Shown here: positions 18,748 through 26,556 of the stretch, piece by piece
Layout: each line of letters opens with the position of its first letter
Numbering within the stretch: the stretch's first letter is position 1
Source of the DNA: Clostridia bacterium
GTDB lineage: Bacteria; Bacillota_A; Clostridia; Christensenellales; Aristaeellaceae
DNA length: 52,444 nucleotides
Direction of reading: 5' to 3'
NCBI GenBank assembly: GCA_017620455.1
Contig: JAFZQK010000074.1
Span: 1-52,444, forward strand
Notes under the pieces: generated by a model
Told to the model about the DNA's origin: nothing
The model's database searches: none
What the model saw: the letters and a program-made list of their open reading frames with translations, nothing else
Translations under genes and position numbers: made by a program

Positions 18748-19784
18748 GCCTGCGCCTCCAATTGTTCTTTGACATAATCCGTCGTCAGCAGCTTCCTGAC
18801 GACCCCTTCCACATCCAGCCGCACCGTATTGTGGCTGGTATAGGCCTCGTCCGCCTGGGTCCGCACCTGCCCCGTGATGAAATACTTGTCATAGTTCAGA
18901 TCGCGGTTGTCCGCGGATACCCGGAAATAATCCCCCATATCCTCGCTCCGGAGGCGCTCCTCCTGCGTCAGAAGCGTTTCATAGAGCTTTTCGCCGTGGC
19001 GGGTGCCGATGATGCGGGTGCCCGTATCGCCGAAGAGCTGCTGCACCGCCTTCGCAAGATCGCCGATGGTGCTGGCGTCCGCCTTCTGAACGAAGAGATC
19101 GCCGGGATTCGCGTGCTCGAACGCAAACCGGACCAGCTCCACCGCCTCGTCCAGGTTCATGAGGAACCGGGTCATTTCCGGATTGGTGATCGTGATGGGA
19201 TCGCCCGCTTTGATCTGATCGACGAACAGCGGGATCACCGACCCGCGGGAGCACATGACGTTTCCGTACCGGGTGCAGCAGATCACCGTATCGCCCCGCT
19301 CGGCGGCCACGCGGGCGTTGGCCGTGATCACATGCTCCATCATGGCTTTGGAAATGCCCATGGCATTGATGGGATAGGCCGCCTTGTCCGTGCTCAGGCA
19401 CACCACCCGCTTCACGCCCGCTTCGATCGCCGCGTGGAGCATATTGTCCGTGCCCTCGATATTTGTTTTGACTGCCTGCATGGGGAAGAACTCGCAGGAG
19501 GGGACCTGCTTGAGCGCCGCGGCGTGGAAAATATAATCCACCCCCGGCATAGCGTCCCGGATGGACTGGGGATCCCGGACGTCGCCGATATAGAATTTTA
19601 CCTTCTTCGCATATTCCGGGTGCTTCGCCTGAAGCTCGTGACGCATATCATCCTGCTTTTTTTCATCCCGGCTGAATATGCGGATCTGGCCGATATCGGT
19701 GGCAAGGAAATGCTTAAGGACGGTGTTCCCGAAAGAGCCTGTTCCTCCCGTGATCAATAAAGTCGCCCCGTTAAAGCTTGACAT
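18744..19784 (-). CDS. UDP-GlcNAc 4,6-dehydratase/5-epimerase (WbjB/CapE/FnlA/WbvB-like)
   Basis: A soluble extended SDR enzyme of 346 residues. It has LLITGGTGSFGNTVL at the N-terminus, AALKQVPSCEF near residue 90, and LSTDKAAYPINAMGISKAMME, in which the usual YxxxK is replaced by MxxxK, as is characteristic of this dehydratase group. It converts UDP-GlcNAc to a 4-keto-6-deoxy-L-sugar, the first step of UDP-L-FucNAc or UDP-L-QuiNAc synthesis. The start was set at ATG 19784, with AAGGAG nine bases upstream; it overlaps the end of the GT4 gene by 14 bases. A longer upstream frame lies wholly inside that gene and was not used. Confidence 0.88.
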   Translation of the reverse strand: MSSFNGATLLITGGTGSFGNTVLKHFLATDIGQIRIFSRDEKKQDDMRHELQAKHPEYAKKVKFYIGDVRDPQSIRDAMPGVDYIFHAAALKQVPSCEFFPMQAVKTNIEGTDNMLHAAIEAGVKRVVCLSTDKAAYPINAMGISKAMMEHVITANARVAAERGDTVICCTRYGNVMCSRGSVIPLFVDQIKAGDPITITNPEMTRFLMNLDEAVELVRFAFEHANPGDLFVQKADASTIGDLAKAVQQLFGDTGTRIIGTRHGEKLYETLLTQEERLRSEDMGDYFRVSADNRDLNYDKYFITGQVRTQADEAYTSHNTVRLDVEGVVRKLLTTDYVKEQLEAQA

Positions 19785-20997
19785 TGCCGATCTCCTTTTC
19801 CATAATCTCGTCCATACGGTCGAGTAATGTTTCTTTGTTGAAATGCTCCTGCGAATACGCAAGGGCGTTCCGGCCCAGGCGCTCCCGTTCTTCCTTCGGC
19901 ATGGCGATGAGGGCTTTGATGTTCTGCACGAACCCGTCCACGTCCTCGGAGGCGCTGGCAAGCCCGGCGTTTGCCGATTTGACGATGTCCTGCACTTCGC
20001 CGTCTGCGGAAACCAGGATCGGCCGGCCGCAGGCAAGACACGACTGCGTTTTGGCCGGGATGGTGATGGAGAACACCTCGCTCCTGGACAGGGTGATCAG
20101 CAGGGCGTCCGCGGCGGCCAGGTAGGCCGGGATCTGTTCCGCCGGTTTCCGGTCGATGAAATTGAAGTACTCTTCCACGCCGAGCGATTTCACCGTTTGC
20201 ATCAATTCTGCCTTGTATCTGCCGTCCCCGATCACCTGGAAGCGGACGGCGATGTTTTCTTCCTTCAGCTTTCCGGCCGCCCGGGGCAGCAGGGCCAGCC
20301 CCTGGGCATACCCGATGTTGCCGGCGAAAACCAGATTGGGAATGCCGTCGTCCGGGATCACATCGGCGCCGACCCGTTCGGCCGGCCTGTAGAAATCCTC
20401 CGCGTAATGGGGCCAGAATTCGATTTTTTCTTCCGGGATGCCCCTTTTCCGGATGGCGCCGATGAAGCTGTTCGAAGAGGTCAGGATCCTGGCGGAGCGC
20501 TTGTAGATATAATCCACCATTTTCTGTATGGCGCCCAGGAAGAGCCTGTTATGGATGCCCGTAATGATCTCCACGTTTTCGGGCCATAGATCCGTCACAT
20601 ACAGGATGTGGGGGATTTTGCGCTTTCTGGCGTACCAGGTGCTCACCAGCGCCTGGGTCATGGGCGACACCTCGTAGGTGAACACGGCGTCGGCGTCGAC
20701 GGACGTCTTCCGGATCCATTTTCTTCCGGCGGTGACGAAGGAAAGGTAATTCCGGATCAGGTGCATGGAGCCTGTTTTTCTGGGCTCGATGGGCAGGCGG
20801 ATGATTTCCATGCCGTTCCATTCTTCCCGGGTTTTTTCCGTTTTGCTGTAGCCTTCGTAATACTCGCCCTGGGGGTAATTGGGGATGCCGGTCAGCACGG
20901 TCACCTTATACCCGCGTTTTACCCATTCCGTCGCGATATCGTTGATGCGGAAGGTTTCGGGATGGAAGTACTGCGATACGACCAGGATATGCTTCAT
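19771..20997 (-). CDS. Glycosyltransferase family 4 (WbuB/CapL-like)
   Basis: A GT-B fold glycosyltransferase of 408 residues. The N-terminus VVSQYFHPETFRINDIATEW and IPNYPQGEYY are typical of the WbuB/CapL group that transfers L-FucNAc-type sugars. Further motifs are YVTDLWPENVEII near residue 138, LVFAGNIGYAQGL near residue 240, and the C-terminal SRSEVFSITIPAKTQSCLACGRPI, which holds the donor-binding glutamate region. It lies directly upstream of the UDP-L-amino-sugar genes and is the best candidate for using their product as donor to the first sugar on the lipid carrier. ATG 20997 overlaps the preceding stop (ATGA). Confidence 0.87.
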   Translation of the reverse strand: MKHILVVSQYFHPETFRINDIATEWVKRGYKVTVLTGIPNYPQGEYYEGYSKTEKTREEWNGMEIIRLPIEPRKTGSMHLIRNYLSFVTAGRKWIRKTSVDADAVFTYEVSPMTQALVSTWYARKRKIPHILYVTDLWPENVEIITGIHNRLFLGAIQKMVDYIYKRSARILTSSNSFIGAIRKRGIPEEKIEFWPHYAEDFYRPAERVGADVIPDDGIPNLVFAGNIGYAQGLALLPRAAGKLKEENIAVRFQVIGDGRYKAELMQTVKSLGVEEYFNFIDRKPAEQIPAYLAAADALLITLSRSEVFSITIPAKTQSCLACGRPILVSADGEVQDIVKSANAGLASASEDVDGFVQNIKALIAMPKEERERLGRNALAYSQEHFNKETLLDRMDEIMEKEIGNVKL

Positions 20998-21884
20998 TTT
21001 CCTTCCGTCCTCTCAATCGATTCCTTCAGACCGACCACCCGGTATTCAAAGCCATATGCGCTCATTTCCTGATCGTAGCTCATGCTGCCGAAAGCCTTGT
21101 TGGCCAGGCCGGAAACTTTTCCCGGGATATGGGACGCCAGGACGATCAGCCAGTTCAGGCATTTCGTCAGCCGCACCCGATGGCCGGTCGCTTCCCCGAT
21201 CAGCTTCACCATTTCCGACGTGCGCGTATACGCGGCGTTCTGGGGGAAGAAGACGCCGCCCTCGCCCCGGATCATCACCTGGCAGAGAAACTCGCACAGG
21301 TTATCGATGTAAAGCATGGAACGCTCATTCCCGATATCCGGGAAGACGGGAAGCTTTCGCGCCATGGACGCCAGCTTTGGATAATTTCCCTTGCTCCCCT
21401 TTCCGTAGATCATCGGGGGGCGCAGAACGGCGACGGCAAAGGCGTCGTCTGCCAGCTCCCTCACGCCCCGGTCCGCCTGCCATTTGGAATCGCCGTAGAA
21501 ATTCGACGGCACCGGCTCCGTTTCCGTAGTGATCCGCTTTCTTTTTCCCAAGGGCGCGGAGTCGCCGTAAACAATGGCGGACGACATGAACACAAACTGG
21601 CGGACCCCCGACGCTTTTGCTTTCTTCGCCGTTTCGATGGCCAGGTCCGTATTGACGGCATAGTACCTGGCTTTCGTCGCCTCGTCCACTTTGCCCACGT
21701 CGGCGTGGGCGATCCCGGCCACGTGAAAAACGATATCATACGGGCTGAAATCCTTCTCCCGCCAGCTGCCGTCGATCATGTCCACCACGTCTGCGGACAG
21801 CTGGGACGCGTAATGCTCCGCCGCGTATTTTTCAAAGCTGCCGCCGATGTAGGAATTGGCTCCGGTGATGAGCACCTTTTTCAT
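20994..21884 (-). CDS. NAD-dependent epimerase/reductase (CapN/WbpV-like)
   Basis: An extended SDR protein of 296 residues starting KKVLITGANSYIGGSF, with FMSSAIVYGDSAPLG near residue 100, the catalytic YGDSK near residue 130 and VLRPPMIYGKGSKGNYPKL. Relatives include 4-keto reductases that finish UDP-D-FucNAc (CapN) or UDP-D-QuiNAc (WbpV) after a CapD/WbpM-type dehydratase, which here is the first gene of the operon. The start at ATG 21884 overlaps the stop of the sugar transferase gene (ATGA, 21881-21884). The longer frame upstream reads antisense-like Arg-rich sequence and was rejected. UDP-glucose 4-epimerase activity is the main alternative. Confidence 0.84.
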   Translation of the reverse strand: MKKVLITGANSYIGGSFEKYAAEHYASQLSADVVDMIDGSWREKDFSPYDIVFHVAGIAHADVGKVDEATKARYYAVNTDLAIETAKKAKASGVRQFVFMSSAIVYGDSAPLGKRKRITTETEPVPSNFYGDSKWQADRGVRELADDAFAVAVLRPPMIYGKGSKGNYPKLASMARKLPVFPDIGNERSMLYIDNLCEFLCQVMIRGEGGVFFPQNAAYTRTSEMVKLIGEATGHRVRLTKCLNWLIVLASHIPGKVSGLANKAFGSMSYDQEMSAYGFEYRVVGLKESIERTEGK

Positions 21885-22714
21885 TTCTTTTGTTCCTTCT
21901 TCTTCATTTCGCCCGTGCCGCCTTCGACGACGCTTTTGTCCCCGCCGAAAACGCCCACGGAACCGAGGAAACACCGGATGTCCATTTTCAGGCCCAGCTT
22001 GGCGGCGTATTCGCCGTCCAGCTTCGCTTTCGCCGGGATTTCCAGTTCGTCCCGTCCGTTGATCTGCGCCCAGCCGGTGAGCCCCGGCTTGATATCGTTG
22101 GCCCCCCATTTATCCCGTTCCGCCGTCAGCAGATCCTGGTTCCACAGGCCGGGACGCGGCCCGATCACCGACATGTTGCCGATGAAGATATCCCAGATCT
22201 GGGGAAGCTCATCCAGGGAATGGGCGCGGATGAACCGGCCGGACCGGGTGATGTACTGGTCCGGGTTCTCCAGCATGTGGGTGGGAACGTTGCGGGGCGT
22301 GGACAACCGCATGGACCGGAACTTGTGCAGCTTGAAATACTGCTTGTTTTTGCCCAGACGCTTCTGGGTGAACAGAACGGGGCCTGGATCGTCGATCACG
22401 ATCCAGAGGCTCAGCAGGAAAAAGACGGGGCTCAGCAGCACGAGCCCGAAGAAGCTCAGCACCACATCCAGCAGCCGCTTTACGATCTTCTCATAAAAGC
22501 CCGCCTGATGCTCCGCCTTGCCCACCGCTTCCAGATGGCCGCGGACGCCGTCGGCGTTTTCCGGCTCCGAATCGTTTTCCACAAACCGGACCCGCTTCCC
22601 CTCCAGGGGATTTTTTTGGGCGGGATCGTTGCTGTATACGGACCCCGGCTTCCTGATCACAGCCAGAAGGGCCATGAGCAGGATGATTGCCAATACAATG
22701 TAAATCACAGTCAT
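21881..22714 (-). CDS. Initiating undecaprenyl-phosphate sugar-1-phosphate transferase (CapM-like)
   Basis: A bacterial sugar transferase (polyisoprenyl-phosphate hexose-1-phosphate transferase) of 277 residues. There is an N-terminal membrane helix at residues 3-21, a linker of about 50 residues, the re-entrant helix segment KRLLDVVLSFFGLVLLSPVF from about residue 78, then KLHKFRSMR, SLDELPQIWDIFIGNMSVIGPRP near residue 170 and KPGLTGWAQINGR. It loads the first sugar onto undecaprenyl phosphate. The extra N-terminal helix plus linker is longer than in the minimal WcaJ/CapM catalytic unit. The Shine-Dalgarno ACGGAG is ten bases before the ATG. The last dozen residues are Lys/Glu-rich. Confidence 0.88.
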   Translation of the reverse strand: MTVIYIVLAIILLMALLAVIRKPGSVYSNDPAQKNPLEGKRVRFVENDSEPENADGVRGHLEAVGKAEHQAGFYEKIVKRLLDVVLSFFGLVLLSPVFFLLSLWIVIDDPGPVLFTQKRLGKNKQYFKLHKFRSMRLSTPRNVPTHMLENPDQYITRSGRFIRAHSLDELPQIWDIFIGNMSVIGPRPGLWNQDLLTAERDKWGANDIKPGLTGWAQINGRDELEIPAKAKLDGEYAAKLGLKMDIRCFLGSVGVFGGDKSVVEGGTGEMKKKEQKK

Positions 22715-22828
22715 CCTTTGTCCGCTCCGTGCAAATCGTTTTTCATCGCATGCGCGATCCTTCGGCCCGCTGCGCAGGGGCCTTGTCCGCGTGCAGCGCG
22801 GAATCGCCGGGCGCTCTTAATGAAAGCA

Positions 22829-22864
22829 GATCCTGCCGCGGGCCAAGCCGTCCCTGGCAGGATC
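22829..22864 (-). promoter_or_regulatory. Intra-operon hairpin before the sugar transferase gene
   Basis: A perfect 9-base inverted repeat GATCCTGCC/GGCAGGATC with an 18-base GC-rich loop lies in the 247-base gap between the XRE membrane protein gene and the sugar transferase gene. On the coding strand it is followed by TGCTTTCATT, a poor U-tract, so a partial terminator, attenuator or processing site is possible. I saw no clear promoter in the remainder of this gap. Confidence 0.4.
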
Positions 22865-22961
22865 GTAACTCCCCTCTGCCAACCGGCCGATCAGGCCGCC
22901 GCAGACCAAGCGCTGCACTGCCCGGCCCGGGGAATGGATGCCCCGCGCTCCGCAGTGCGGA

Positions 22962-23930
22962 TCAGTTTCCGTCCAGCTGCGTGAACGAAATGTTGTAGAT
23001 GATGACCAGATCGTCGGACATTTTCTTCAGATCGTAGGAATAGTGATAAGACTTGTTCTGCACCAGGTAGACCGTCTTGCTCACGAATTCGTCGGAGATG
23101 TTGGCGTTCGCCTTGAACTGCAGCTGATATTCTCCCGTGGGATACAGGTGGAGGTACCGGCCTTCGATCAGCCCCGGGGTTTTGGAGTAGCCGAAATCCT
23201 TCAGGAATCCTTCGGCGTTGTACAGCTTGAAGCATACGGTGGCGAATTTGTTTTCCTCGTCGCTGGATTTGAAATTGTAGCCGTTATAGTAGTTTTTCTG
23301 CGCGCCGTTGGAGCATTCCTCGCCCCGGGCGGTCTTGATATACTGGGAAAGGATCTCGTCCGTCGAACGGATATCCGTGACCTGGGTGTTGAGGGTATCG
23401 ATCTGATCGCCCATATCCTTCATCGTGCTTCTGACGCCGATCAGGCTGTTTTCAATATCCTCCACTTTCTTCTCAGCCAGCTTTTCCATAGAAGACGTGG
23501 CGTAAACGGACTGCTGCAGCTCGTACATCTGCTTGTTCAGCTGATTGATGGAGGGCTGCACCAGGACGAACACGATCATCATCAGGAATAGCATCAGCGC
23601 CAGCGGAATCAGCCAGGTCAGCTTCGAGCTGATTTCCTCGCCGGATCCTTTTTTGCCGGTCCCCACACTCTTTTTTCCCTGGAATTCCGCGGCTTTCAGC
23701 TGCTCCAGCTTCTCATCGGATTTCCGCTGGGCTTCCGCGGACTGCGGATTGAACAGAACGACGCCCAATTTGTCGCTCATGGCCTGCAGCTGTTCTTTGT
23801 CCGGCTTTGTTTCGTTCTTTTCCCAGCTGGCGATTTCTTCCGGGCTCACGCCCACGAAGCCAGCCAGCTGCGCCTGGGTCATGTTCGCTTTTTTCCGTGC
23901 ATCCTGGATCTGATTTCCCAACGTGTTCAT
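22962..23930 (-). CDS. Membrane-anchored XRE-family protein with coiled coil
   Basis: A protein of 322 residues in four parts: an XRE-type helix-turn-helix at residues 1-60 (MTQAQLAGFVGVSPEEIASWEKNETKP), a charged linker, one membrane helix at about 105-127 (LIPLALMLFLMMIVFVLV), a coiled coil at about 130-200, and an extracytoplasmic C-terminal domain. The ATG at 23930 has AAAGGAG seven bases upstream; an upstream in-frame ATG lacks a site. The layout resembles RodZ-like or one-component membrane regulators. As second gene of the capsule operon it may sense the envelope and control or position the synthesis machinery. No Wzz-like or tyrosine-kinase modulator gene is present in the operon, so that is an alternative role. 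Function unproven. Confidence 0.75.
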   Translation of the reverse strand: MNTLGNQIQDARKKANMTQAQLAGFVGVSPEEIASWEKNETKPDKEQLQAMSDKLGVVLFNPQSAEAQRKSDEKLEQLKAAEFQGKKSVGTGKKGSGEEISSKLTWLIPLALMLFLMMIVFVLVQPSINQLNKQMYELQQSVYATSSMEKLAEKKVEDIENSLIGVRSTMKDMGDQIDTLNTQVTDIRSTDEILSQYIKTARGEECSNGAQKNYYNGYNFKSSDEENKFATVCFKLYNAEGFLKDFGYSKTPGLIEGRYLHLYPTGEYQLQFKANANISDEFVSKTVYLVQNKSYHYSYDLKKMSDDLVIIYNISFTQLDGN

Positions 23931-24049
23931 ATGATTCTCCTTTACTTCAGATTTCTGCACCATTCAGTTCCGGTGCGGTCCTGTTTGTTGGTTCGCATAG
24001 CATCATCCGACGGATGGCTTCGCGGCCCGGCCGCGCGCTCCGTCCGGCT

Positions 24050-26050
24050 TCACGCGGTTTTTTCCGCCCGCTCTTCCTCCGCCGGGTGGTATGTGGATAC
24101 CATCTCCTCCACAAAGCTGCGGATGTCCGGCTTGTTGGCGTAGGCTTTTTTCATCAGCGTTTCCAGCTGGCCCAGGAACACGTCCGTGTCGAAGGGGATG
24201 GGCTTGCCGATGTGGATCAGGTCGTTGTCCGTCTTCTGCAGGCCTTCTTCCGCCATCAGCTTTTCTTCGTACAGCTTCTCCCCGGGCCGCAGCCCCGTGT
24301 ATTCGATCTTGATGTCCACGTCCGGCTTGAACCCGGACAAACGGATCAGGTTCCGCGCCAGGGCGTCGATCTTCACCGGGCTTCCCATGTCCAGCACGAA
24401 GATCTCGCCGCCTTTGGCGTAGGTGCCCGCCAGCAGCACCAGGCTCACGGCCTCCGGGATCGTCATGAAATAGCGGATGATGTCCGGATGGGTCACCGTC
24501 ACGGGCCCGCCCTTTTCGATCTGTTTGCGGAACAGGGGGATCACCGAGCCGTTGCTGCCCAGCACGTTTCCGAACCGGACCGCCACAAACTCGGTCTGGA
24601 TATTCCGGAAGACGGAGCCCGTTCCGTCTTTATCGGCGTTTTCGATGCCCTCGTGGGTAAATAGCTGGGGGATCTCGTCGGTCTTGCCCGCCTTGATCTT
24701 GGCGTCGAAGGCCTGAATGATCATTTCGCACAGCCGCTTGCTGGCCCCCATGATGTTGGTGGGGTTCACCGCCTTGTCCGTGCTGATGAGCACGAACCGC
24801 TTGCATCCGTGCACCATGGCGGCGTAGGCCGTTTTGAAGGTGCCGATGGCATTGTTCTTGATGGCCTCGCAGGGGGAAGTTTCCATCAGGGGCACGTGCT
24901 TGTGCGCCGCGGCGTGGTACACCACGTCCGGATGATAGGTTTCAAATACGTTGAACATCTTCCGGCTGTCCCGCACCGAGCCGATCAGTACTACCAGATT
25001 CAATTCCGGATATTTTTCCTTCAGCTCCAGCTGGATATCATAAGCGTTATTCTCGTAAACGTCGAAAATGATCAGCTGCTTGGGCTGGTGCGCCGCGATC
25101 TGTCGGCACAGCTCCGATCCGATGGAGCCCCCGCCGCCGGTCACCAGCACAGTTTTTCCGGAGAGCGCGGCGTAAACGCCGTGCAGGTCCACCCGGATGG
25201 GCTCCCGGCCCAGCAGGTCTTCGATGGAGACCTTTTTCATGGCGGACACCGTCACCTGGCCGGACACCAGCTGATACATCCCCGGCAGCTGCATGAGCTT
25301 GCAGCCGGTGGCGTTGCAGATGCTCAGGATATCCCGCTTCTGCTCCGCCGTGGCGCTGGGGATCGCCAGATAGATCTTGGATACGTCGTATTCGCTGACC
25401 GCCCGCAGGATATCGTCCCGGCCGCCCACGATGGGCACCCCGTCGATCTCCCGGCCCCAGGTGTTCTTATCGTCGTCGATCAGGCAGACCGCCCGGTCGT
25501 GGATCTCCCTGGCCTCCATCATATCCCGCACCAGCATCTGCCCGGCCGATCCCGCGCCGATGATCATCACCCGCGCGGCGGAGGCGTCCGCCTTCCGCTT
25601 TTTGCCGCGGAACAGGCTGAGGATCCGATAGCTGAACCGCGACGCCACCAGCAGGATCGCCTGGATCACCGCGCCGAAAACGTGATAGGAAACCGGCATG
25701 CGCAGATAAAGATCCGGCTGATAGAAGAACAGGGAAATCAGGATCACATGGAGCACCGATGCGGTCAGCGTGGCGATACAGGCCCGCATCAGATCCACAT
25801 AGCTGGCGAACCGCCAGACGGTTTTATACAGCTTGGCCCACCAGAAAACGGCGAGACAAAGCACGATGTAAAACGGAAGGAACCGGAGATACGCCGTCAG
25901 GAATTCCTTGGGGATGGCGGAGTATTCGCAGTCGAACCGGATCCACAGCGCCAGGAAATACGATACCGATACCGCAAACGCGTCGTACAGCGCCAGCAGC
26001 AGCGATACGGCGTGCCACTTCTTTGGGCGGCTTACGTCATGTTTCAACAA
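24050..26050 (-). CDS. Membrane-bound UDP-GlcNAc 4,6-dehydratase (CapD/WbpM/PglF-like)
   Basis: A protein of 666 residues with about four membrane helices in the first 140, a Rossmann-like domain (RVMIIGAGSAGQML near 165), and a large SDR domain starting VLVTGGGGSIGSELCRQI near 301. The catalytic region STDKAVNPTNIMGASKR near 422 carries MxxxK in place of YxxxK, as in the PglF/WbpM family. It converts UDP-GlcNAc to UDP-4-keto-6-deoxy-GlcNAc, the precursor of D-FucNAc, D-QuiNAc or diNAcBac, probably the first sugar of the repeat. The only plausible start is TTG at 26050 (or the TTG right after it), preceded by AAAGGGTGAG; no ATG occurs in the first 80 codons. It is the first gene of the operon. 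Confidence 0.9.
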   Translation of the reverse strand: MLKHDVSRPKKWHAVSLLLALYDAFAVSVSYFLALWIRFDCEYSAIPKEFLTAYLRFLPFYIVLCLAVFWWAKLYKTVWRFASYVDLMRACIATLTASVLHVILISLFFYQPDLYLRMPVSYHVFGAVIQAILLVASRFSYRILSLFRGKKRKADASAARVMIIGAGSAGQMLVRDMMEAREIHDRAVCLIDDDKNTWGREIDGVPIVGGRDDILRAVSEYDVSKIYLAIPSATAEQKRDILSICNATGCKLMQLPGMYQLVSGQVTVSAMKKVSIEDLLGREPIRVDLHGVYAALSGKTVLVTGGGGSIGSELCRQIAAHQPKQLIIFDVYENNAYDIQLELKEKYPELNLVVLIGSVRDSRKMFNVFETYHPDVVYHAAAHKHVPLMETSPCEAIKNNAIGTFKTAYAAMVHGCKRFVLISTDKAVNPTNIMGASKRLCEMIIQAFDAKIKAGKTDEIPQLFTHEGIENADKDGTGSVFRNIQTEFVAVRFGNVLGSNGSVIPLFRKQIEKGGPVTVTHPDIIRYFMTIPEAVSLVLLAGTYAKGGEIFVLDMGSPVKIDALARNLIRLSGFKPDVDIKIEYTGLRPGEKLYEEKLMAEEGLQKTDNDLIHIGKPIPFDTDVFLGQLETLMKKAYANKPDIRSFVEEMVSTYHPAEEERAEKTA

Positions 26051-26317
26051 GGCTTCTCACCCTTTACATTCCAATGGTCAGACTTCTTATCCGGGGATCC
26101 GGGCCGATTCAGACCGTATGCTCCTCGTACCTGCGTGAATGCTCCGATCCGCGGGCAGTATTTTTCGTTCAGAAGACGGCTGCCTGGCCGTCGCTTCCGC
26201 AGGCCCGTTCCGCATTCCCGGCCGGCTGAACGGATGCGGTTTCTGATCAGACGGTTATTCAGTAAAAAACCATGAAAACCCAATCATGTCAAGGCCCGTA
26301 CGTCCGGCTGGACATAC
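26051..26317 (-). other. Long 5' leader of the capsule operon
   Basis: About 267 bases separate the inferred transcription start (near 26317) from the TTG start codon. The leader contains a 6-bp hairpin GACGGC/GCCGTC with a 6-base loop at 26192-26175 but no obvious U-tract. I did not recognise a known riboswitch, JUMPstart/ops element or small gene in it. The length leaves room for antitermination or attenuation control of this very long operon. Confidence 0.4.
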
Positions 26318-26323
26318 ATATGC

Positions 26324-26352
26324 ATTATAACATGGGCGGGCACTCATGTCAA
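26324..26352 (-). promoter_or_regulatory. Consensus promoter of the capsule operon
   Basis: On the minus strand TTGACA (26352-26347), a 17-base spacer and TATAAT (26329-26324), with TG one base before the -10 (extended -10). Both hexamers match the housekeeping consensus exactly. A second TTGACATGA copy lies 60 bases downstream (26292-26284) without a good -10. Confidence 0.8.
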
Positions 26353-26556
26353 TATAAGCCCGCCTCCGCGTCTGCCGTTCATTGCAGGGCTACGATGCAT
26401 GCCGAAGGGGGAATGCAGGGAAAAAGAAGCGCAGGAGGATGCAGGGCCGGTGATCGCTGATTTGCGGCACAGAACCGGCTTGGAAGCATCTCCTGCATGA
26501 AAAGCAGAGCCCATGATATATTGAACCTTTTTCGATCCCCGATCCCGTCAGAGGGC
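26353..26556. other. Intergenic region between EamA gene and capsule promoter
   Basis: No gene is supported here. TGCAGGG occurs three times within about 60 bases (near 26383, 26412 and 26440). The EamA gene ends at 26557 and reads into this region; I found no strong terminator, only weak short stems. Confidence 0.4.
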
